Assembly (NCBI GenBank): GCA_012295275.1
Contig: CM022669.1
Span: forward strand, 8,825,989 to 8,889,988
Direction: 5' to 3'
Source: Chrysomallon squamiferum
Lineage: Eukaryota; Mollusca; Gastropoda; Neomphalida; Peltospiridae
DNA: 64,000 nucleotides
This document shows positions 53,100 through 64,000 of this stretch, piece by piece. Under the pieces are notes generated by a model, which was given only the letters and a program-made list of their open reading frames with translations, did no database searches and was not told the DNA's origin. Each line of letters begins with the position of its first letter. The first letter of the stretch is position 1. Position numbers and translations under genes: made by a program.

Positions 53100-53780
53100 A
53101 CACTTTATCTCACTTTAACCGTCTGCTAAGATGAAAGAATGAAACGCACCGCACGACCTTCTCTAATGGCGCGCTCGCGCAAAATGACGTCAGCTATTCG
53201 AGATGACACCCTGGAGACGTTTTCGTTCTTTTCTTTTTTCAACCCCCCCCCTCCCTCCAGCAGTTAAAAAGTCAACTCCTGAGTACCTGGTACGAAGACC
53301 TTTTACTAATCGTACGACAAACCGAGCCATTCGAATTAGCCCCCGCGTAAAGGCACAACAATGAAAACATACTTAGTTTTTATATATATAGATGAAAAAT
53401 GGCCGTCGCTGCGTTGATATTGTTCTGTACAAAAGAGGGATTTAGTCCTCTACCCATTGAGCCTATTCAAATACCCACAAACTATGTTATCAGTTCAAAA
53501 GCCAGCCGATCATGATTAATTTTCTCAAATTACCCCGATGACTCGACTCAGTGGTTATATTAGAGTCCTCGGCATTCTCGAACAGCCCAGCAATAGAACA
53601 TAGCCACACCACTCGACGACAAGCGGCCATTTGTTGTGTCAATATTTAGGATGGAAAGCTCATCTTTGTAGATATCACAAGATAAATACTGACCAGGCTT
53701 ATCTTGACCAGCGTGTTTGTCGCTCCAAGCAGGCTTTGTGGCACATCACGGTTTTTCAGCAAGTAACAAAGAGCGACCAC
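53100..53780. promoter_or_regulatory. CpG-containing island with CRE and YY1-like boxes
   Basis: TGACGTCAGC at 53185, AAAATGGCCGTC at about 53397 and GCGGCCATTTG at about 53622 (YY1-like on opposite strands), in otherwise unique sequence. No coding potential recognised. Candidate regulatory element about 6 kb downstream of Groucho. Confidence 0.3.
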
Positions 53781-54555
53781 CAACCGTAATAATATCAAAG
53801 AATGTCAGTGTAAACAGTTTTAATTTGTAACAACAGCGAAAATACACTTGATTGTAAAACTAATAGAGAAAACGCATTTTGTTTTAAACCGGTTCTTTAG
53901 ATATTTATTTCTCTTCAGAACGTACTGGAAAGTTATGATTTCAGAAGAAAATTATTTAAAATGGTAACTTAATGTATTATTGTTTGACATTAATCATGGA
54001 ATATCATTCACCAACTTTATAAAACTGCATGAAGCTAAATTAATGAATGTTTAACACCTTACTGTATTTAAAGAACGCTTGGTACGGGTTTCTAGTTTGT
54101 AATTAAGAGAAGAAACCCGCAGTTTTAAGTAGTAGAAGTTTATTGGTGTCGAAGCTACGACTGAAAGGAAACTCGTTGAATGTTTCGAGTTCCTCACATA
54201 ACCTGCTGGAACTGTGCACTGTCAATATTGAACTTCGTCACGTGTCTGTTAGCGTTTCTTGTTAGTTTTGGAAGGACAACACTCACTCAGACTGATCTGT
54301 GTTTGTAATAGTTTGATGTCAAACGTCTCTGCACTGTTTGTCTCCCTTTACCTGCACGGGTAGGACGTGCAGAGTTCCATGATCAAGTGGCTGTTTCTGT
54401 TGTGTCAATACGAAATGAAGATCAGATTTCTTTTATTTATTGTGTCAACATTTCGCCACCAACGAGCCGGTCTCTCGTATCATTGACACCTCGTCCCCCC
54501 GCTCGTTTCAATACACGAGAAGACGGTAAACTGAAAACCGGTTTCCCGATCCAAA

Positions 54556-54598
<43 letters not shown>

Positions 54599-54803
54599 GA
54601 AAGACTACGCGCCGGAAAAATGGTTTTGTAGTTGTCAGAAAGAGGCTGCTGCTTGTAAACTGAGAGCGACAAGAGATCGGTTCTAAAATGCAGTTGATAG
54701 CACATGTCACGTGAGACGTAATTACATTGCACGCAAGTTGTAATCTATCCTTCTTAGCCGCGAGTGAAGAGGTTGGAGGAAATAAAGATGGCATTCAGGT
54801 GAC

Positions 54804-54844
<41 letters not shown>

Positions 54845-55260
54845 TTCTACGGCGTGGTTGAAAACTACAACGAATAACAACAACAACAACACATACGGGA
54901 TCCGCTACATATAATAAACGTGTAATATATTTTACATAAAATGGTTCAAACCAAACACAGACACTTTCTTTTGACGTCAGTTAACTGATCATGTATGTAA
55001 AAATAGTCAGTATTTGTGTAAAAATGAGTTCAGAATTTGTGTAAAAATGAGTTCAGAATTTGCAAACAAAAAGTAACTTAAGCACGATAAATATATTCGT
55101 TCCTCTCTCTCTCTCTCTTTATCTGTATGTGTGTGTGTGTGTATCAGTCTATGTTTATTATTCATTATACAGCAGACGTCTACAATGCAATATTTGTGTT
55201 TATCACCGGATCGTGATAAATAAACAAGTATTCTCTGTTCGAACAGAAAAGCAACTTTAC

Positions 55261-55293
<33 letters not shown>

Positions 55294-56177
55294 AAAAAAA
55301 AAAATTTAAAAAAAAAAAATGAAAGATTTGTTTGTTCTGAATACAACAAATGTGGTTGAGTAATTCTAGTTAAGGGGTTATCACGCGGGCTCATCTTTCA
55401 AAAACGATCTGTAACAAATTTTCCGATTTGTCTAATATTTCAGTGACGCTGAAAGCAAATGTTCATACATGTTTTTCATCTCTCATATGGTTAACTGATT
55501 CCATTTAAAATATTTTTAAACCTAAATCTTACAACTTTTCTTTTTGTTTGTTAGTTTGTTTTGCAGATCGTTTCTAAATGTCGCACTGTGTTAATCAGCC
55601 GTCGTGCAGAATGTAAATTTAATATTGTGCAGCAGACGGAAATTTGTGATATTTAGTCTGGCATCTTATATTTATTTATTTATTTATTTATTTATTTATA
55701 TATTTATATATTTATATATTTATTTATTTTTATTTATTTATTTTGTTGTTGTCGTCATCGTTGTCGTCATTATTATTATTATTATTATTATGATTACAAT
55801 TCTTACATATAATATATATATTATAAAGGCTCAAATATCAGTTTCCCATGCACTCACTCACGTCTATACTCATTCAGTTACCTGCGACATACATACACCT
55901 CCACTGTACTTTGTACGTACACCAATAGATTAGTGGCCTGATACCGTAGCCACTGTTTAACCGCAGTAAATAAACAAGGTAAATAATGTACTGGAGAAAA
56001 ACCTTCGTTTTTTTCTTGTGTACGCTTATTGTTAAAATCTCATATTTATTACCTAATTAGGGATTAAGTTGTAACTCGAAGCTACTACCGACATAGTTGA
56101 ATGGTATACGGTTTCAATGAACCGCCATTGTTATTCCGTGGTATGGAGAACAGTCACGTTGCACGAATTTCAAAACA

Positions 56178-56225
<48 letters not shown>

Positions 56226-56439
56226 GTATTTATTTATTTACTTTTTTTTTAAAAAAGAGAAAAATACTGACATACTGAATACATTATTAAAATCTCTCTC
56301 AGATATGCAAACCTGGTCAATCTCATCGACTACGGAAATATTCTTCCATTGATGTTCTGTTATTTTTTTTATTCAGGTGATTTTTAAATCAAGTGTGTAC
56401 CAGTTATTCATATTTATGTTAAGTAACGTAACACAAGGA

Positions 56440-57250
56440 CTTTGGTTTGATCGGTTTATGTTTGTCTTATCTTGACCGATCTCGTAAACATCTGTCAGTG
56501 TCTCACCAGTTTCCCGCGCTTCGGTCCTACTGTTACGAGCATTCGGCTTTAAACGTCACACTTGGTAAAGTCACCGCACGGCAAAAACTTTGGAGTGCTC
56601 AATCGATCTATTGAAACCAATTACACGAACTATATCAACGGCTTCTGAATGCACGTTTGCTCTGTCGAAATATATCGGGGCTCGTTGGCCCGCGATAATG
56701 GCTCGATAAATAGCCTACAACAGATTGGTAATACAACCCTCGCTTACAGTCATACTTCTCGTCTCTTTCAAATATTTACCCAGTCAACCGACAAGAGATT
56801 GCATTGACAAAAGGAAATCACCTTGGTGAACCCTGCTCCCCCTATCCATGGGAAATAGATATAAATAATATTTATATACAATCCTTCACATGTATATTAA
56901 ATTATTAGCATTTCATTGGGTTGACGCTTCGGTGTGGATATATTTAAAAATCAGGGCAGTTTTAAGAAATTACGTCAATCATGCCGACGTTTTGTGTCTA
57001 TGGTGCAAGGCATTTTTTTTGATTGACGGGTGGGCGTGGTTTGAAAAAAGAAATAAAAAAAGTGTTCTTCAAATAAATCACGCCTATTTGTAAATACACA
57101 GGTGTACGGTAGTTCAGTTTGTCGTGTTTGTGTCTCCGAGGTAAGACACCCACACTGTGATTAATGGCGTCGGCTTTCACTTGAAGTGCCGTTTCATCCA
57201 CTTTCCATCTTTTCCAGTCTCACTAATATTCACGGTCATTTGAAAGTTTC
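56440..57250. promoter_or_regulatory. Long unique island downstream of Groucho
   Basis: About 800 bp almost without SSRs, with CpG, CCCGCGATAATGGCTCGATA, AACCAATTACAC and GATTGACGGGTGGGCG. Its complexity is exceptional for this window. Could be a distal enhancer; no splice-bounded frame is seen. Confidence 0.3.
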
Positions 57251-57901
57251 AAATAACGATCATCAAAAAACGTTTATTCTACACGACAAATTGTTTAAAT
57301 AACGCACCTGGCTAAACCGCCATGAAACCTACTTATTCCAGTTTTGTAGACAGCGTCAATGGAGTCTGTTATGCGGCAAGAAATAGATTAATGTGAGAGA
57401 AAGTCTTAACTTGTTTTTATTCACAGTATTCAAAATATTTTACAAACTTTCATGTTGACCGCAATTTCCCCTCCAAATGTTAAATACAGGACAGTTTTAT
57501 AAAGATCAACGCCATGAGATAAATGAATATTAATTTTTTTTTTTTTTTTTGTCTGTCTGCCTTCTGTCTGTCTGTCTGTTTATTTATTTATTCATTTTTT
57601 TATTCATTATATTGAAAAATGTAAATACAAACCTGTACAGAACTGAGTAACAAGAATGTTTTATACGTAAGTTTTCATTGACATCAAAGCAAAATATCAA
57701 AAGTTGGAACAGGATCTCACGAATCAGTTTTGATTATAATTTACAAAAAAACAACAACCCTAAAACCTGTTACCATACGAAATATAAAATAATAGTAATA
57801 ACAAAATGTAGTAGCAGGTGCATACACACGCAAACACGCACACATAGCCCACAACCAATCAAAATAAATAAATCAGACGGAGAGTTAAAATTATATATGT
57901 A

Positions 57902-58032
<131 letters not shown>

Positions 58033-58593
58033 TTTATTATTATTGTGATTATTGATATATTGCAGACGTAAATTACCATTTTAAGACACGCAAGGTTACT
58101 GACCTTTAAAATTATATTAGTCTAGCTGTAAATTGCATTTCCCCCAGTCTGTATCTACCCCCGCCATTTTCAGACACACTTACCATTTGAGACAGTGGAT
58201 ATTATGTCTTGAGGGCAGAAATCTTGTCTCACTGCAATTATTCTCTAGACTCGAGTAATTTTACAAGACGTAACACTCTGGGAAAAAAGAAAGTAGAAAG
58301 AGAGAGAGTAGCTGCAATACATTTTACATACTGATAAGGGAAAGCGACTGTCTACATCAGTCTCTGTTACTGTCTCAGAGTGTTTTTATTTATACAATTC
58401 ATTACTTTCACTCTTATTCACAAAACACACACACACACACATGTACGGACATAATATATAAAATTAACAGACACATACGAACAGACACATAAATGCACAA
58501 GCAGATACCCATTCAGACAATACACACACACACCCAAGTAAACGTATAATAACCATATTCAAAATTAATTACATATTTAAAATAAAAAAAAAA

Positions 58594-58628
<35 letters not shown>

Positions 58629-58774
58629 AAATAAAACAGAGAAATAAAGAAACAAAGAAATACACAAAGAAATAAAATAAAATAAAATAAAATAAAATAT
58701 TTATTTCAAACAATGAATAATACCTTCGAAACAGTCGATGCCCTCCCCCGGTGGCTAAACATATTAGTGAAATT

Positions 58775-58811
<37 letters not shown>

Positions 58812-58829
58812 CGTTTTCACAAGGGTTAC

Positions 58830-59340
58830 TCAAATTAGCGAGGCTGTGTACGGCGACGAATTCGAAACAAGAAGACGTCTTGTGTCAGCCGACGTCTCCG
58901 ACGTGAATCAATAATGGCTGTAATAATCCCAGAAGGAAGCGACGTCGTGTTTCTCAAGTGTCACATTTTCATCATCGTGAGGCACGACGCACGTCCGGGG
59001 TTTGGCCCACCGAATTATTAATGAAAAGATGGATTTATTTTTATCACTCCAGTCATAAATATGCAATGCACGAGCAGATGTCATTTGTTTTTAGCCCCAG
59101 CGTTATGCTTGTGACGTGGATAATGCAAAAGACCGCCTCTCGCTAACGAAGCGCGCCCGTGCAGCGCGTGCTGTCAACACGTGCACGTACTTTTCCGATC
59201 AATAGTGTTACGATCGCGGGAAGCCGCATTTGTTTCAATTATGTTTTGTTTTGATCGCGGCACATGTCAAAACTGATGGTTAATGGGAGAGAATTTTTGA
59301 ATCAAAATTACCGTGGCTATGCATTAGACGAAATTATGTT
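58830..59340. promoter_or_regulatory. Unique island with POU/homeodomain-like motifs
   Basis: Starts after a long T run. Contains GAATTATTAATGAAAAG, CATAAATATGCAATGCACG and GGATAATGCAAAAG (octamer-like ATGCAA cores), CAACACGTGCACG (E-box) and several GACGTC. This density of homeodomain/POU cores in CpG-containing unique sequence is typical of developmental enhancers. Confidence 0.35.
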
Positions 59341-59423
59341 ATTTCCAGGTTTTTTTTTTTTTTGTCGATTTATTTAGAATAAAAATGTTTCTGTTTTATT
59401 TTTGTTTTTTCACAATCAAATAA

Positions 59424-59457
<34 letters not shown>
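59424..59457. repeat. A homopolymer
   Basis: Over 30 A bases, followed by ATA and AAAT units to 59520. Confidence 0.95.
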
Positions 59458-59459
<2 letters not shown>

Positions 59460-60774
59460 AAGAAAGTAAAAAAAAGAGGACTATGTGACAATAATAATAA
59501 TAATAATAAATAAATAAATAACTGATATTCATGTAAAATTATTTTTAATCACAGCAGTTACATGTAAGAACAAAGAAAACAATCAGTGCAGTGTATAAAA
59601 TGATTTATTTGTTAGTGGCACCGTCTAAAACGCACCCAAAAGAAACAAAAACAGTGAGTTGTAAGAATACAAACTTCACACTATTTAATATATTCACATC
59701 ACCCACACTGTACAAAATCTGTTTTCTTAATTCATCCACACGCGCATTTTAAACACAACACTGAGAAGTCGGTCACTCGGTTTGTTTCTGTATCAGATAT
59801 GTTTATATTTGGCTCATTTTACTGTTGATTAAGTACAAAGAGCTTATGCAAGTCGTAATTATTTAAGTGATAGAATAGTTTACACTTTGATAGACAACAT
59901 AATTGTTCAGTTTATCAAGAGAACTATTTTTACAGCGCGTATAAACACTACACTGCGTACTTGATAGCCACTCCACTGATACTTGAAATACGTAATCTGT
60001 TATTAATAGAAATTAGATTTTGTTTACAATTGTGTCACATGCTATCGGTTCATTCTGTCATTCACCTTTGATCTCTGATTACAGAGTGACCGAAATATTC
60101 CGATGATTTACGATTAGTAACGGCATTGTGCGAGAAGCGTTCGCGATCGTCGTTGATAGTAGTAATGCTATCAAAAATAAGTCGATTTAATCCAGTTGGT
60201 TAAAATTGGAACGAAATTATCTAAGTCATCCGAACGTTTACCGAATTTCAATAAAATTATTAAAAAAAAAAAATGACTGAAAATTCCACCAGAGCAAAGT
60301 GATTGTACGGCATTTAAAAATTAAACACTTTTTTAAAATTTACTCCTCGCTGAAGTAAAAACGAACAAATTTCTCTTGGTAAAAAATTCTACACGAGAAT
60401 GAATGAAATAGTAATTCTGACACTGCAAGGACAAGAGCTAGTAAAAAAAAAAAAAAAAAAAAAAAAACAACAACAAACAAATAAATAATAATAATAATAA
60501 TAAATAAAATTTAAAATAAAACAACAACAATAACATCAAATAAACAAAAACAAAAACAAGTAGAAGAATACAATCACCAGCTCCTAGTGCCTTTGAGAAC
60601 ACCGAAGATACTGTATCTGTGTTCTGATCATAAAATAATATCACGAAAATAGGATAAAGACAATAAATGTTTGTTATTTCATGTATGTCACAGTAATAAG
60701 CAACTTTCAAATAGAACGTGTACATACACATACATATATATCTACATACATATATAATGTTGTTGTTTGTATTA

Positions 60775-60834
<60 letters not shown>
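60775..60834. repeat. ATT trinucleotide run
   Basis: About 20 ATT units, followed by a duplicated segment AAAGTTCACTAT (60834 and 60861). Confidence 0.95.
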
Positions 60835-60835
<1 letters not shown>

Positions 60836-63800
60836 AAGTTCACTATTATTATTATTATTAAAAGTTCACTATAGTAGAACCGGACATTACAACAAGAAAA
60901 GAAAAAAGGAAGAAAAAGAATAAAAGACTTGAGAGAACTGAGAAGTAACACGGAAATGACATCGACATAAAAGAACAGAAGTTTTACACTCGTTGGTCTC
61001 TCAAAACTTGGATACGCTGAACTTCCAGGAAATCAGACACTGGGTCTTCTGATAAAGAAAAACAAAACACAAACATTTCAACAAGAATCGACTGAAACAA
61101 CAACATTAATAATGATAATTAAAAAAAGACAATAGATAGCACAACAAAACCAAAATAATTCGTTCCTGTCTCCAAAATATTTGTGTATGTGTGGAACAGC
61201 CTTTTTCATGTTTGTAACAGAGACTTGTGTTATTGTCAGTTTAAGAAAAGAAAACACAGATTAAAAAGAAACAAAAGAAAGTAAAATAAAGAAGAAATTA
61301 ACAACGACAACAATACTGACAAAAAAAAAAAAAAAATACAACAGCATCTACCTGGATTGTAATAAAAGCGATAGCGACACTTTTGTTTTGATTCTGACTC
61401 GTTGACTTTTTACCTGGATTAGTGTCACAGAATGTGTGTGAAATAATCCCTGCTCCACAGCAAACACATTACGTCATACCATTGTCTGATAATTATCAAT
61501 GACGTCAGAGGTTCTCACTTAAAATAACTGGTTAATTAATAAAAATGAAATCGAGACACAAACTGTTATTTAGCATTGTTCTACACAGTAACAGCTATAA
61601 CTCAAATACCGTGTCAGGACAGGCATGTTTCAACTTTTATACATTATATAATTCAGTAACACATCTAATTTGCATTTCTAGACAGATGGACGTTCCGATA
61701 TATGGTCGCGCTTCAGTAGCTCTGTCTGTTGTTTTCATGAAAAATACGCCGAGGTAACAATGAATTTATATATTTTTGGCTTAAAAAAAAAAAAATAATA
61801 AATATAAAAAAATAAATAATCTATTCAAAAAAATGTTCTACACTATAAGCAACATGTTTATAAGTAGGTTATTAATATTACGTACAAGATAATGTTCGAA
61901 ATATGACGATTACTTGCGCGGGTTAATCTCGGCCGAAACGAGTTCCACCAGCGCGTAATCAATCGTAAGATTTCGGACAACATCGTACCTAAAATGTTTG
62001 GTGATGAACGTTAGTGGTTATGCTAAACATTTTGATTCAAATTTTAATGGATGAAATTAAAGAAGAAAAATAGTATGTACATGAATGTGTTTGACATGTA
62101 ACAATACCTATTAAACATTCATTTTGGATATTCTTTACATTTACATGAGTTTGAAACCGAACTGAAACAATTGATATTTTCAGAAACGATTCTCCAGTCG
62201 TTGATAACGCCACACAGACAGCAAATCCCAGAACACAGTGTGACGAATCTGAAAATAAACCGACAAAATCAGATTCCGCGTCCATGGAAGTTAAAAACAC
62301 AAAACCTGTCAGCAAATCCAGTTAATAGATTCATTCACGTTTTACCAGCTTTACAGATGTGTTTAAAACATCACCCAGTGACTGCTGCGACAATAACAAT
62401 AAACTGTTGATTACATGCTTTCGTGTTTGTTTGTTTTTTTGTTCTTTTGCTTCTTTGTTTTAATCGTACAAGTCCATATATAAAGTTGTTATCTATAAGG
62501 GGGGAAAAAAATTAATAAATAAATCAAATAAATAAACAATAAAACAAATAAACAAATAAACAAAAATAATAATAATAATAATAATAAATAATAATAATAA
62601 TAATAACTGGTATTTAAATAAGTATTGTATACACTTAAGTATAGCAAACTCAATTTAAATCGCTAATTCCTCCATATTCAGCTGTCCCGTTCAAATGGAT
62701 GTCTCAGTAATTAATTCGCTTCGTAGATCAGTTCTAGGCAAGATAAAAACACTGTTCATAGACTTTTAATACTGTCCATCCGCTTGTTTGTTCTTGCTCA
62801 TCTAACTGTCATTTCTATAATTTGTAATAAAATGAAATACGTAGAGTTCATCTAGAGTCTGTGTGAATTATTGTATTAATGGACTCCATCAACGGAAATC
62901 CATCCATTCCATCGTTTCTACCAATCCGTTAAATCGAGGTTCTACTGTATGTTGAGCTTATTTCCGTCTTATCAAAATTGGTTGGTTGGAATATAATAAT
63001 CGAGATAAAATAATTTTCATTTTATGTAAAAAAAACAATAAAAAAAAAACAAACAACAAACAATCCATAGAGGACTATAATGAGCAAAGATCAAGTTTAT
63101 TTCACAAATGTTTCTATATTAAAACAAGATTATTTTTGTTTTTCAAAGTTTTATGGACTTCATTGTAAATTTTAAACTATTAATATAAAAAAAAAAAAAA
63201 AAAAAAAAAAAAATAAATAAAAAAAAATAAATAAATAAATAAAAAAAAATAAATAAATAAATAAAATAATATAAATAATTAAAAATTAAAAAGAATCCAC
63301 AGCAAACTTCAAAAGAAAAATTTAAATTTACTAATTGATGATTCTGAAACTGAAAACCAGAAACAAATAACAAACAAACAAGTAACAGTGAGATCTATAT
63401 AAAATTATTGTGGTTTATGTAAATTGAAAACTCTGAAACTTTTGGAAAATAAACTCAAGATGTAATGTTTTGGAAATGCAACTATTATATTATTATTATT
63501 ATTTAAATGCTCATTTTTTAATCAAATAAAAAGAATGAATACTTTATATTATGACAAATTTCAGTAATCTGATGGGCTTACATTTTGTAAGTAATTTATT
63601 ATTATTATATATATATATATTTTAAAAACTAATACAAACTAAATCTCAGATCTTTTTTTTTTCATGTGGTTTTTTGTAATTTAACTTACATACCAGTTAT
63701 GTTGAACAGTGTCAAAATATAGTCTTACATACAAACAACAATATCAACAACAACAATAACAATAGTAGCACAATAATAACAGCAACAATGATAGTATTAA

Positions 63801-64000
63801 GGGTATAATATTTATAAAGTACACACAGGATGAGGCACTTGTGAAATAACCAAATTTTCATGAACAACATCCACAAAAATTTAAATATTGCTGTTCATTC
63901 TGAAACAAGGTGATCAGATTTTTGTTTTAAGTTAGATTTATATTTAATAATATAACAACTTGACAAACCGATGTGTTTTGTAAACACTATAAAACTGTGT

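Overview
This window is nuclear DNA from an animal. It is AT-rich and extremely rich in simple-sequence repeats, and its two recognisable genes are cut into many short exons with GT-AG introns. The Groucho protein and the pre-WD40 linker exons look like an invertebrate, probably a lophotrochozoan such as a mollusc. I infer this from the protein style and repeat load; I cannot name a species.

Layout. (1) Positions 1-6473: no gene recognised; SSRs plus two higher-complexity blocks (about 4885-5335 and 5900-6175). Probably an upstream intron or flank of the next gene. (2) Positions 6474-9860, + strand: the last six exons of SMG5, a nonsense-mediated mRNA decay factor, covering the linker helix and C-terminal PIN domain; the rest of the gene lies off the left edge. 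Its 3'UTR runs on to perhaps 11.7 kb. (3) About 11.7-23.46 kb: intergenic, with a 35-bp minisatellite, very long GA/CT tracts, and islands of CpG-containing unique sequence that look like promoters or enhancers, including a 60-bp tandem repeat with six CACGTG boxes. (4) Positions 23465-46992, + strand: a Groucho/TLE corepressor gene in 22 coding exons, from the start codon to the stop. All domains are present (Q, GP, CcN with a basic NLS, SP, WD40). Exon 18 lacks one base within a very conserved WD40 segment, so the reading frame breaks there; everything around it is intact. (5) 47-64 kb: 3'UTR, then a gene-poor flank with SSRs and several unique CpG-containing islands resembling long-range regulatory elements.

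Most interesting pattern. Tandem repeats have grown directly out of splice junctions. In SMG5, a 25-bp array after the second visible exon copies the exon end plus its 5' splice site; I count 17 intact CAG|GTA decoys. In Groucho, a 27-bp array before exon 4 copies the 3' splice site plus the exon start, and three upstream acceptors remain in frame (+9, +18, +45 residues). Exons 16 and 20 also have tandem copies ending exactly at their acceptors. The window therefore suggests a splice-site-seeded expansion process that might create isoforms or poison exons. The copies are seen directly; their use in splicing is inference.

The two genes are functionally unrelated (cytoplasmic mRNA decay versus nuclear transcriptional corepression). 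Their closeness may reflect a Groucho regulatory domain with SMG5 as bystander, but the window cannot prove this.
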